Shown here piece by piece: positions 1 to 5,143 of a stretch of 5,143 nucleotides of DNA. Source of the DNA: Gammaproteobacteria bacterium (GTDB lineage Bacteria > Pseudomonadota > Gammaproteobacteria > Eutrophobiales > Eutrophobiaceae). Both the position numbers and the translations under genes were made by a program. Within the stretch, counting starts at the first letter, position 1. Each line of letters opens with the position of its first letter. The stretch lies in the NCBI GenBank assembly GCA_016198885.1, contig JACQHV010000244.1, positions 1 to 5,143 of the forward strand, read 5' to 3'. Under the pieces are notes generated by a model. That model did no database searches and had not been told where the DNA came from. It worked only from the letters and a program-made list of their open reading frames with translations.

Positions 1-116
1 AAATTGCGAACTGGATCTGCGATATCATTGATAATATGGGCAAACGTGATGTTGAAAAACGTATTAAGAAAGAAGTGCTCAGGCTTTGTAAGCGTTTCCC
101 GGTTTACGGTAAATGA
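1..116 (+). CDS. glyA: Serine hydroxymethyltransferase, C-terminal end (partial)
   Basis: Reading from base 3, 37 codons lead to a TGA at 114-116. The peptide begins IANWICDIID and ends LCKRFPVYGK. This matches the end of bacterial GlyA, where a W-I-C-D helix is followed by a charged helix and a closing L-C-x-x-F-P-V-Y. GlyA is the cytosolic PLP enzyme that interconverts serine and glycine and loads one-carbon units onto tetrahydrofolate; the PLP lysine lies upstream of the window and cannot be checked. The fragment is truncated only by the window edge. glyA directly upstream of nrdR is a familiar proteobacterial arrangement and supports the call. No clear intrinsic terminator (GC-rich hairpin plus T run) follows the stop, so read-through into nrdR is possible. 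Confidence 0.9.
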   Translation, partial: IANWICDIIDNMGKRDVEKRIKKEVLRLCKRFPVYGK

Positions 117-185
117 ATCCAGGTACAGAAAAGCAATAAATATTTGTTATGTTCAGAAGGTGATGACTGTGCTGTCTACCCGGGA

Positions 186-224
186 ATCCCTGATTTGAAT
201 CACATGTTCCAGCGGTGCAGGGAT
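186..224. repeat. Small inverted repeat, 7-bp arms
   Basis: ATCCCTG at 186-192 is the exact reverse complement of CAGGGAT at 218-224, with 25 bases between the arms. It abuts the larger inverted repeat at 225-274, so transcribed RNA could form two back-to-back hairpins. Seven-base arms can occur by chance in a gap of this size, so any function is speculative. Confidence 0.35.
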
Positions 225-274
225 GCATTGCCATTTTCAACAGCTGATAAGTCATTGAAAATGCTGGCAAGTGC
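225..274. repeat. Inverted repeat / imperfect hairpin upstream of nrdR
   Basis: CATTTTCAA (232-240) and TTGAAAATG (255-263) are exact reverse complements around a 14-base loop. The pairing continues outward with small bulges: 228-231 pairs with 267-270 across a three-base bulge (264-266), and 225-227 pairs with 272-274 across a bulged G at 271. The result is a stem of about 16 pairs. The next T run (297-301) is more than 20 bases downstream, so this is not a classical intrinsic terminator. It may be an RNA processing or stabilising structure at the glyA 3' end, or a protein-binding palindrome; the sequence does not decide. Confidence 0.5.
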
Positions 275-283
275 CAGGTTAAT
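255..283 (+). promoter_or_regulatory. Candidate sigma70-type promoter for nrdR-rib operon (weak)
   Basis: TTGAAA at 255-260 matches five of six bases of the -35 consensus. Seventeen bases downstream, GTTAAT at 278-283 matches four of six bases of the -10 consensus. The -35 lies in the right arm of the inverted repeat at 225-274, so a protein bound there could block it. It would give a leader of about 100 bases. The match is by eye and weak matches are common in AT-rich gaps. Confidence 0.25.
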
Positions 284-391
284 TACACAGGACACATTTT
301 TAACTTGCCGTGTGCTGAAGGGCCCGGGATAGACATATTCAGAGCTTTTCTAAATTACTAATATCAATTTCTGGTGATAACAGGATAATCT

Positions 392-904
392 ATGCGGTGT
401 CCGTTTTGTTCAGATATGGATACACGAGTTATTGATTCGCGTCTGGTCGGTGAAGGTGATCAAATCCGGCGGCGCCGAGAATGCACGAATTGCAAGGAAC
501 GCTTTACCACATATGAATCTGCAGAATTGAATTATCCACGCATTATCAAATCCGACGGCCGGCGGGAACCATTCAAGGAAGAAAAATTACGGGCTGGTAT
601 TCTGAGAGCGCTGGAAAAACGGCCTGTGGAAATGGAGCGGGTTGAACTTGCGATATCGCAAATCAAACACAAGTTGCGTTCCCAGGGTGAGCGTGAGGTC
701 AAATCACGCCTACTCGGTGATATGGTCATGGAGCAGTTGCGTGGCATGGACCAGGTTGCATATGTACGTTTTGCTTCAGTCTACCGGAGTTTTGAAGATG
801 TTCGCGCGTTTCTTGATGAAATTGAACGCCTGGAAAATGAGTTGCCTCCTGAACTTAAAAAAAGCCAGCTGGATTTGTTGCCATCAGATGGTGATGAGAA
901 TTGA
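392..904 (+). CDS. nrdR: Transcriptional repressor NrdR (zinc ribbon plus ATP-cone)
   Basis: The product is 170 residues. NrdR is a cytosolic nucleotide-sensing repressor that binds NrdR boxes upstream of ribonucleotide reductase operons. An N-terminal zinc ribbon is visible, with cysteine pairs C3-P-F-C6 and C31-T-N-C34 and the family signature around VIDSR (13-17), RRRREC (26-31) and RFTTYE (37-42). An ATP-cone follows from about residue 49 to 139, opening with PRIIKSDGRREPF (49-61). The C-terminus after about 145 is acidic and somewhat longer than in the roughly 150-residue E. coli protein. The start is well supported: the MRCPFC N-terminus is the family norm, and AGGA lies six bases upstream. 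Its stop overlaps the ribD start, so the two are translationally linked. nrdR next to ribD is a common proteobacterial pairing and says little about NrdR targets, which are usually elsewhere. Confidence 0.97.
   Translation: MRCPFCSDMDTRVIDSRLVGEGDQIRRRRECTNCKERFTTYESAELNYPRIIKSDGRREPFKEEKLRAGILRALEKRPVEMERVELAISQIKHKLRSQGEREVKSRLLGDMVMEQLRGMDQVAYVRFASVYRSFEDVRAFLDEIERLENELPPELKKSQLDLLPSDGDEN
890..895 (+). promoter_or_regulatory. Ribosome binding site deciding the TTG start of ribD
   Basis: GGTGAT at 890-895 matches the 3' half of the full Shine-Dalgarno complement (GGAGGTGATC) and lies five bases before TTG at 901. The only other in-frame start, ATG at 931, has GAGG at 913-916, which is 14 bases away and too far. 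An in-frame TGA at 895-897 rules out any earlier start. The site lies inside the end of nrdR, consistent with coupled translation. Confidence 0.6.
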
Positions 905-2016
905 AGTGGGTTGAGGCAGACTACCAATACATGTCACGCGCCCTGCAACTTGCAAGACGCGGTATTTACACTACCGATCCCAATCCCCGTGTAGGTTGTA
1001 TTCTGGTCAAGAATAATGTTGTGCTGGCTGAGGGCTGGCACCAGTTTGCCGGCGGTCCCCATGCCGAGATTAATGCACTGAATCATGCGGGAGATAATGT
1101 ATCCGGCGCGGATTGTTATGTGACGCTGGAGCCGTGTTCCCATACCGGTAAAACACCACCCTGTGCTGATGCTTTGATAGCGGCAGGGATCGGGCGTGTA
1201 GTCATTGCCACAGATGATCCGAATCCTCTGGTCGCCAGCCAGGGAGTGCAGAGATTGAAGGCGGCGGGTATAAAAACGGAGATCGGACTGATGCAGGCGC
1301 AGGCAAAGGCATTAAATCCGGGATTTGAAATGCGCATGCGGCATGGCCGCCCCTTTGTGCGTTCGAAACTGGCCATGAGCCTGGATGGTAAAACAGCCCT
1401 GGCGGATGGTCAGAGTAAATGGATTACGGGAACTGAGGCAAGAAAAGATGTACAGAGACTGCGCGCACAGAGCTCTTCGATATTGACAGGAATCGGTACC
1501 GTGCAGGCAGATGATCCGGCGCTGACAGTCAGGGATATTGACACGGCTAATCGCCAACCATTGCGCGTTGTGCTCGATCCGGATCTGAAAATGCCCGCAA
1601 CGGCAAAGATGCTTAAGGAACCGGGCAGGACACTGGTGTTTACGCTTACAGACAATAAGAAAAAGAAAAACACACTTACCTCTGCGGGAGCAGAGATAGT
1701 CAAATTGGATGCCGAAGACAGGCAAACCATGATTCAGCCGGTCTTGGCCCATCTTGCCAGGCATGAGATGGTCAACGAGGTACTGGTTGAAGCAGGATCT
1801 GTATTGAACGGATCCTTGTTATGTGCAGGACTGATCGACGAACTGATTATCTATGTGGCCCCACACATACTGGGAAACGATGCGCGTGGCCTGTTTAATA
1901 TTCCTGTGATTAAGGAAATGAATAAACGTTTTGAACTGGAATTTGCAGAGATACGCATGGTAGGACGGGATGTCCGTATAACGTTAAAGCCATTAGCAAC
2001 TAGCTATAAGCAATAA
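901..2016 (+). CDS. ribD: Bifunctional riboflavin biosynthesis protein RibD (pyrimidine deaminase / reductase)
   Basis: This 371-residue protein carries both RibD activities: deamination of the diaminopyrimidine made from GTP, and NADPH-dependent reduction of the ribosyl side chain. The zinc deaminase domain (about 1-145) shows PNPRVG (27-32), H54-A-E56 and P78-C79 with C88, giving the His and two Cys zinc ligands and the catalytic Glu. The reductase domain (about 150-366) shows RPFVRSKLAMSLDGKTA (150-166), SKWITG (172-177), DDPALTVR (204-211) and VEAGS (296-300). The TTG start at 901 overlaps the nrdR stop by four bases. It is preferred over ATG 931 because residues 5-14 (EADYQYMSRA) resemble the E. 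coli N-terminus and because of the ribosome binding site at 890-895. The last six residues (ATSYKQ) run past the conserved end and are partly encoded by an inverted heptamer repeat. A lysine run at about 253-256 lies in a variable loop and is not a frameshift. Confidence 0.96.
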   Translation: MKWVEADYQYMSRALQLARRGIYTTDPNPRVGCILVKNNVVLAEGWHQFAGGPHAEINALNHAGDNVSGADCYVTLEPCSHTGKTPPCADALIAAGIGRVVIATDDPNPLVASQGVQRLKAAGIKTEIGLMQAQAKALNPGFEMRMRHGRPFVRSKLAMSLDGKTALADGQSKWITGTEARKDVQRLRAQSSSILTGIGTVQADDPALTVRDIDTANRQPLRVVLDPDLKMPATAKMLKEPGRTLVFTLTDNKKKKNTLTSAGAEIVKLDAEDRQTMIQPVLAHLARHEMVNEVLVEAGSVLNGSLLCAGLIDELIIYVAPHILGNDARGLFNIPVIKEMNKRFELEFAEIRMVGRDVRITLKPLATSYKQ

Positions 2017-2087
2017 GTTGGAATTCATAAGAGATCTTGTATAAATTGAAAGCGCATTAAATTACCCAAATCTTATAGCTTATAGCT
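2002..2087. repeat. Long-loop inverted repeat spanning the ribD-ribE junction
   Basis: The 16 bases at 2002-2017, covering the last ribD codons and its TAA stop, match the reverse complement of 2072-2087 at 15 positions. The loop is 54 bases. The left arm contains the heptamers GCTATAA and GCAATAA, which are inverted copies of the TTATAGC units in the ribE leader. In RNA the arms could pair and hide the region just upstream of the ribE start. The arrangement may instead be a remnant of a small mobile or dispersed repeat. Confidence 0.65.
2018..2045 (+). promoter_or_regulatory. Candidate internal promoter for ribE
   Basis: TTGGAA (2018-2023; four of six to the -35 consensus) and TATAAA (2040-2045; five of six to the -10 consensus) are separated by 16 bases in the ribD-ribE gap. 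A transcript would start near 2052, leaving a leader of about 50 bases that contains the heptamer repeats. The candidate lies within the loop of the inverted repeat at 2002-2087. This is a match by eye without experimental support. Confidence 0.35.
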
Positions 2088-2097
2088 TGTAGCTTAT
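2073..2097 (+). repeat. Tandem heptamer repeat just before ribE
   Basis: Three adjacent 7-base units, TTATAGC (2073-2079), TTATAGC (2080-2086) and TTGTAGC (2087-2093), are followed by a partial fourth unit TTAT (2094-2097). They end four bases before the ribE ATG and fill the position where a Shine-Dalgarno sequence would lie; no purine-rich site is present there. Copy-number change by slippage would alter leader length in steps of seven without touching the reading frame. Confidence 0.75.
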
Positions 2098-2101
2098 CAC
2101 T

Positions 2102-2698
2102 ATGTTTACAGGAATAATTGAAGCTGTTGGCAGCATTGCAAAAATGGATGATCGCAATGGCGACAAACGATATTCCATTCACACGGGAAAGCTTGATCTT
2201 TCTGATCTCAGTGTTGGTCACAGCATTGCCGTAAATGGAGTCTGTTTGTCGATTGTTGAACTGCATAACGACGGGTTTGTTGCAGATGTATCGAGAGAAA
2301 CCTTGTTCTGTACCACCTTTGATACCCTTGCGGAAGGATCAAGGGTCAATCTGGAAAAATCGCTGCGATTTTCAGACAGATTGAATGGTCATCTTGTCAG
2401 CGGTCATGTTGATGGTGTTGGAATAATCAGGAAACGCACCACGGATGCCCGGTCTGAAAGATTTGTTATCGAGACACCGGTAAAACTTCTGAAATACATC
2501 TGCAATAAAGGTTCTGTCTGTATTGATGGCGTCAGCCTGACAGTCAACGAAACAGATGCATCCTCATTCATGGTAAATATCGTTCCCCACACCCTGCAGG
2601 AAACAACGTTCAGGGATTTCAGGGATGGGACAAAAGTCAATATCGAGGTTGATATCATCGCGCGTTATCTGGAATCCCTGTGTAATTCGCTTAGCTAG
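2102..2698 (+). CDS. ribE: Riboflavin synthase, alpha subunit
   Basis: This 198-residue protein catalyses the last step of the pathway, dismutation of two 6,7-dimethyl-8-ribityllumazine molecules into riboflavin and a pyrimidine that RibH can reuse. The family enzyme is a cytosolic trimer. Two lumazine-binding barrels are visible as an internal repeat: VGHSIAVNGVCLSI (38-51) in the first and KGSVCIDGVSLTVN (136-149) in the second. The joining segment is NLEKSLRFSDRLNGH (83-97), followed by LVSGHVDG (98-105). The start is certain because MFTGIIE is the near-invariant family N-terminus, yet no Shine-Dalgarno sequence precedes it and a heptamer repeat occupies that space. Length is normal to slightly short. 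It lies 85 bases after ribD and 50 bases before ribBA, looser than the rest of the cluster. The gene is also called ribC in some species. Confidence 0.97.
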   Translation: MFTGIIEAVGSIAKMDDRNGDKRYSIHTGKLDLSDLSVGHSIAVNGVCLSIVELHNDGFVADVSRETLFCTTFDTLAEGSRVNLEKSLRFSDRLNGHLVSGHVDGVGIIRKRTTDARSERFVIETPVKLLKYICNKGSVCIDGVSLTVNETDASSFMVNIVPHTLQETTFRDFRDGTKVNIEVDIIARYLESLCNSLS

Positions 2699-2713
2699 TC
2701 TCCACTTCCACGT

Positions 2714-2719
2714 TATAAT
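2714..2719 (+). promoter_or_regulatory. Perfect -10 hexamer upstream of ribBA (possible internal promoter)
   Basis: TATAAT occurs 29 bases before the ribBA ATG, in the 50-base gap after ribE. At 17-base spacing the upstream hexamer is TTAGCT (2691-2696), only three of six to the -35 consensus, and there is no extended -10 TGn. It could give extra expression of ribBA and downstream genes if an activator helps, or it may be coincidental in an AT-rich gap. The ribBA ribosome binding site appears to be AGGT at 2736-2739, nine bases before the ATG. Confidence 0.3.
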
Positions 2720-2748
2720 TTATTTGAATATTAACAGGTCCATATTCA

Positions 2749-3855
2749 ATGGCGCTGAACACTGCTGAAGAACTGATTGAAGATATACGTCAGGGCAAGA
2801 TGGTCATTCTCATGGATGATGAGGATCGTGAGAATGAAGGTGATCTCGTGCTGGCAGCCGCCTGTGTACGCCCGGAGGATATCAATTTCATGGCGCGCTA
2901 TGCACGGGGTCTGATATGCCTCACTCTGACCCGGGAGCATTGCAAACGACTGAATCTGCCGCTTATGGCAAGTAATACCTATTCCAGCCATACCACCAAT
3001 TTCACGGTATCAATTGAAGCGGCGGAAGGTGTAACGACAGGGATTTCAGCCGCAGACAGGTCGGTGACCATTCAAAAGGCCGTTGCACAGGATGCCAAAC
3101 CCTCTGATCTGATACAGCCGGGACACGTGTTTCCGTTAATGGCGCATCCCGGGGGTGTGTTATCACGCGCCGGCCATACTGAGGCAGGATGTGATCTTGC
3201 AAGACTCGCCGGATTAACTCCGGCAGCGGTTATTGTTGAGATCCTCAAGGATGACGGCACCATGGCGAGGCGTCCTGATCTGGAGTTGTTTGCGAAAGAA
3301 CATCATCTGAAGATTGGCACTATTGCCGGTTTGATCCATTACAGGATTGAAAATGAAAAAACCGTTGAACGGGTCAGTGAATGTGATTTGCCGACTGAAT
3401 TCGGTGATTTCAGATTGATTGCCTACCGGGATGGTGTGGAAAATGATCTGCACTTCGCGATGGTCAAGGGACAGATCGATGCATCGAAACCCACCCTGGT
3501 CCGTGTACACGTGCAGAATCCTGTATGTGATTTAACCGGGAGTTTGAAGGGGGATTGCGGCTGGCCAATCAGGGATGTGTTGAGCCGGATTGCAAAAGAG
3601 GGAGAAGGCGTGATAGTAATACTCTGTAATCAGATTGAATCGCTGGAATTAATCAATCAACTCGAATCATACTCAAAGAAGAGTAATGATAAACGGTCAA
3701 GCAGAAAACAACAGACCAAGGATTTGCGTACTATCGGTCTGGGAGCCCAGATCCTTTCGGACCTTGGCGTGCGTAAAATGCGTGTATTAAGTGCGCCGAA
3801 AAAGATGCATGCAATCTCTGGTTTCGGGCTTGAAGTGATCGAATACGTAAGCTGA
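2749..3855 (+). CDS. ribBA: 3,4-dihydroxy-2-butanone 4-phosphate synthase fused to a degenerate GTP cyclohydrolase II-like domain (RibBX type)
   Basis: This 368-residue protein has two domains. The N-terminal domain (about 1-200) is RibB, which turns ribulose 5-phosphate into dihydroxybutanone phosphate plus formate. It keeps the acidic metal/substrate loop DDEDRENEGD (23-32), TTGISAADR (96-104), RAGHTEAG (140-147) and E164, so it should be active. The C-terminal domain (about 207-368) has the RibA fold signature, including DLRTIGLGAQIL and FGLEVIEYV, but not its active site. In residues 254-274 the first two zinc cysteines are replaced by N257 and G268, with only C270 kept. The QEGRGIGL motif is replaced by QIESLELI from 295, and a basic segment rich in K, S and R (about 309-322) follows. 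This matches the RibBX variant known from Proteobacteria, in which the second domain cannot act as GTP cyclohydrolase II and its role is unclear. It lies 24 bases before ribH. Confidence 0.93.
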   Translation: MALNTAEELIEDIRQGKMVILMDDEDRENEGDLVLAAACVRPEDINFMARYARGLICLTLTREHCKRLNLPLMASNTYSSHTTNFTVSIEAAEGVTTGISAADRSVTIQKAVAQDAKPSDLIQPGHVFPLMAHPGGVLSRAGHTEAGCDLARLAGLTPAAVIVEILKDDGTMARRPDLELFAKEHHLKIGTIAGLIHYRIENEKTVERVSECDLPTEFGDFRLIAYRDGVENDLHFAMVKGQIDASKPTLVRVHVQNPVCDLTGSLKGDCGWPIRDVLSRIAKEGEGVIVILCNQIESLELINQLESYSKKSNDKRSSRKQQTKDLRTIGLGAQILSDLGVRKMRVLSAPKKMHAISGFGLEVIEYVS

Positions 3856-3879
3856 TATAACAACGTTGGCAAAAGTAAC

Positions 3880-4356
3880 ATGTCCAAAAAGAATATTATT
3901 GAAGGTAATCATGCGCTTGATCATGCAACGATAGGTATTGTTGCAAGTCGTTTTAACAGCTTCGTCGTCGATCGGTTATTATCGTCATGTCTCGAAACCC
4001 TTAAGGCCGCAGGATTAAAGAATGATAATCTGATTGTTGTCCGTGTTCCCGGCGCCTTTGAAATCCCTGTAACGGTAAAGCGCCTGATTAAAACCAGAAA
4101 TTGTGAAGCGATCATTACACTGGGTGCAATTATTCGGGGTGAGACACCCCATTTTGAATATATCGCTACTGAATGTTCACGGGGCCTCGCTCAAACAGCA
4201 CTCGAATATGATGTTCCGGTAATTTTTGGCGTGCTGACAGTTGATAATTCAGAACAGGCCATGGAGCGGGCAGGGACGGAAGAAAGCAACAAGGGATCGG
4301 AGGCCGCACGCGCGGCAATTGAAATGATCAATGTCATGCGGGGACTGAATCAATGA
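3880..4356 (+). CDS. ribH: 6,7-dimethyl-8-ribityllumazine synthase
   Basis: This 158-residue enzyme condenses the RibD-derived pyrimidine with the RibB product to give lumazine, the substrate of RibE; family members form pentamers or icosahedral shells. Family motifs appear in order: ASRFN (22-26) near the substrate pocket, VPGAFEIP (56-63), LGAIIRGETPHFEYI (81-95) with the catalytic-type H91, FGVLTVDNSEQAMERAG (116-132) with R130, and NKGSEAA (137-143). Length and start agree with E. coli RibH. No strong Shine-Dalgarno sequence is seen before the ATG, so translation may depend on coupling to ribBA, which ends 24 bases upstream. The stop overlaps the nusB start as ATGA. ribH-nusB is a highly conserved pair in bacteria. 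Confidence 0.97.
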   Translation: MSKKNIIEGNHALDHATIGIVASRFNSFVVDRLLSSCLETLKAAGLKNDNLIVVRVPGAFEIPVTVKRLIKTRNCEAIITLGAIIRGETPHFEYIATECSRGLAQTALEYDVPVIFGVLTVDNSEQAMERAGTEESNKGSEAARAAIEMINVMRGLNQ

Positions 4357-4811
4357 TTTCACCTCAAGAAAGATCGTTTTCAAAAAATGCCCGGATCAGG
4401 GCGCGCCGCTCAGCGGTGCAGGCACTTTACCAGTGGCAGATGACGCAAATCCCGATACTTGATGTTATTGCTGAATTCGAAAATGAACGGACTGAACTGA
4501 AAAAGGCGGACGTCAAATATTTTCGTGATTTATTACAGGGGATGGCACAACAGACAACAGTGCTGGATAATCAATTAGGGCCATTACTGGATCGTCCAGT
4601 CAAAGAACTGGACCCCGTTGAACGTGCCGTACTGCATATCGGTTTATACGAATTATTATACAGACCTGAACTTCCCTGGCGTGTTGTGATTAATGAATCA
4701 GTGGAACTCGCCAAGATGTTCGGTGCGGAGCAATCCTATAAATTTATAAATGGCGTGCTTGACAAGGCCGCACGCATAATCAGGCCTGAAGAAATACTAC
4801 AGGCCCCTTGA
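4353..4811 (+). CDS. nusB: Transcription antitermination factor NusB
   Basis: This 152-residue, mostly helical protein pairs with NusE (ribosomal protein S10) on boxA RNA to prevent premature termination in rRNA operons. An N-terminal basic RNA-binding stretch (RIRARRSAVQALYQWQ, about 14-29) leads the family signature. It is followed by a DRPVKELDPVERAVLHIGLYELLY block in the middle and VVINESVELAKMFG with KFINGVLDK near the end, all typical of NusB. The ATG overlaps the ribH stop in ATGA, and GGGGA at 4340-4344 is a reasonable ribosome binding site. The first 12 or so residues before the conserved part give it a slightly long N-terminus compared with E. coli, but no later in-frame ATG precedes the conserved helix. 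Confidence 0.96.
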   Translation: MISPQERSFSKNARIRARRSAVQALYQWQMTQIPILDVIAEFENERTELKKADVKYFRDLLQGMAQQTTVLDNQLGPLLDRPVKELDPVERAVLHIGLYELLYRPELPWRVVINESVELAKMFGAEQSYKFINGVLDKAARIIRPEEILQAP

Positions 4812-4817
4812 ATTTTC

Positions 4818-5143
4818 ATGTCTCTGTCTGAATTTGATCTCATAAAGCAATACCTCCAGAAGCCATTCAAAGATTCCCCGGATATTCGATGTGGTATTGG
4901 CGATGATGCAGCGGTTGTAACCGTACCGCCTGGAATGGAGCTGGCATTATCCATGGATACGCTGGTTGCGGGAGTTCATTTCACCGGCAAAACGGCTCCT
5001 GAAGATATCGGTTACAAGGCATTGGCCGTCAATTTAAGTGATTTGGCGGCGATGGGAGCTGAGCCTCGCTGGGCCACCATGTCGTTAACGATGCCGGATT
5101 CCGATCCGGTATGGTTGGAACAATTCATGACAGGTTTTAATAC
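4818..5143 (+). CDS. thiL: Thiamine-monophosphate kinase, N-terminal part (partial)
   Basis: The frame is open from ATG 4818 to the window end, giving 108 complete codons of a protein that is normally about 320 residues. ThiL uses ATP to phosphorylate thiamine monophosphate to thiamine diphosphate, the active cofactor. The visible part matches the ATP/Mg-binding N-terminal domain: SEFDLIKQYL (4-13), GIGDDAAV (26-33) with the metal-binding aspartates D29 and D30, SMDTLVAGVHF (45-55), and GYKALAVNLSDLAAMGAEP (65-83) with D75. It starts six bases after nusB, and nusB-thiL is the common proteobacterial order. Only AGG at 4801-4803 resembles a ribosome binding site and it is 14 bases away, so coupling to nusB is likely. 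The truncation is a window effect. Confidence 0.95.
   Translation, partial: MSLSEFDLIKQYLQKPFKDSPDIRCGIGDDAAVVTVPPGMELALSMDTLVAGVHFTGKTAPEDIGYKALAVNLSDLAAMGAEPRWATMSLTMPDSDPVWLEQFMTGFN

Larger units (their letters stand above)
117..391. other. glyA-nrdR intergenic region, no convincing gene
   Basis: This 275-base gap separates glyA from nrdR. Short open frames cross it on both strands, but none gives a recognisable protein, and they overlap each other in conflicting frames. The region holds two adjacent inverted repeats (186-224 and 225-274), a weak promoter candidate and two CCCGGG palindromes (179-184, 323-328). I found no tRNA fold, no FMN riboswitch signature, no NrdR-box-like pair and no GC hairpin followed directly by a T run. 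Just before nrdR, AGGA at 382-385 sits six bases from the ATG and is a good ribosome binding site. Confidence 0.6.

Noticed and set aside
225..301. Intrinsic terminator for glyA
   Set aside because: The hairpin is AT-rich and bulged, and the T run starts 22 bases after it, so the terminator pattern is not met.
179..328. Two CCCGGGA sequences as a repeat pair
   Set aside because: CCCGGG is a six-base palindrome that occurs by chance, and the flanks do not match beyond one base.
144..332. Small plus-strand open frame of 62 codons in the glyA-nrdR gap
   Set aside because: The peptide is unrecognised, overlaps other short frames, spans both inverted repeats and has only a poorly placed purine run upstream. 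Nothing supports translation.
642..914. 90-codon plus-strand frame overlapping nrdR
   Set aside because: It is a frame-shifted reading of nrdR, whose own frame matches the family through its length.
1656..1676. A-rich stretch in ribD as a possible frameshift or slippage site
   Set aside because: The reading frame is intact and conserved RibD motifs continue after it. It encodes a lysine-rich variable loop.
1312..1764. 150-codon open frame on the minus strand inside ribD
   Set aside because: It lies wholly antisense to the well-conserved RibD coding sequence, its translation resembles no family I recognise, and no ribosome binding site stands out. It is a shadow of the real gene.
901..4811. 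Novel defence or mobile system within the cluster
   Set aside because: Every long frame is a recognisable housekeeping gene with operon-like spacing, and no integrase, transposase, toxin or CRISPR sequence is present.

Overview
The window is a bacterial core-metabolism gene cluster with every gene on the + strand: the 3' end of glyA, then nrdR, ribD, ribE, ribBA (RibBX type), ribH, nusB and the 5' part of thiL. This order, the RibBX-type protein and protein similarity to the Escherichia coli versions judged from memory all point to Proteobacteria, most likely a gammaproteobacterium (a betaproteobacterium is not excluded). Base composition looks roughly balanced by eye. I see nothing that fixes a genus, and no phage, IS, CRISPR, tRNA or rRNA sequence.

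Layout: glyA ends at 116. A 275-base gap (117-391) has no convincing gene but holds two inverted repeats and a weak promoter candidate. nrdR (392-904) overlaps ribD (901-2016) by four bases, and ribD starts at TTG. An 85-base gap (2017-2101) is bordered by short heptamer repeats in opposite orientations and contains a candidate promoter. ribE (2102-2698) is followed by a 50-base gap with a perfect TATAAT. ribBA (2749-3855), ribH (3880-4356), nusB (4353-4811; ATGA overlap with ribH) and thiL (from 4818, cut off by the window end at 5143) follow tightly, as expected for an operon.

Function: four genes encode most of riboflavin synthesis. RibD deaminates and reduces the pyrimidine intermediate, the RibB domain makes the four-carbon unit from ribulose 5-phosphate, RibH joins them into 6,7-dimethyl-8-ribityllumazine, and RibE converts two lumazines into riboflavin plus one recyclable pyrimidine. 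The first step, GTP cyclohydrolase II, appears to be missing: the RibA-like C-terminal domain of the RibBA protein has lost two of its three zinc cysteines and the QEGRG motif. A separate RibA must therefore be encoded elsewhere. No FMN riboswitch was recognised. NrdR (ribonucleotide reductase repressor), NusB (antitermination) and ThiL (thiamine phosphate kinase) are the usual housekeeping partners.

I find no wholly new system here. The points most worth a second look are the degenerate RibA domain and the repeat-bordered ribD-ribE junction, where the ribD stop codon and the ribE leader are both built from the same heptamer in opposite orientation.
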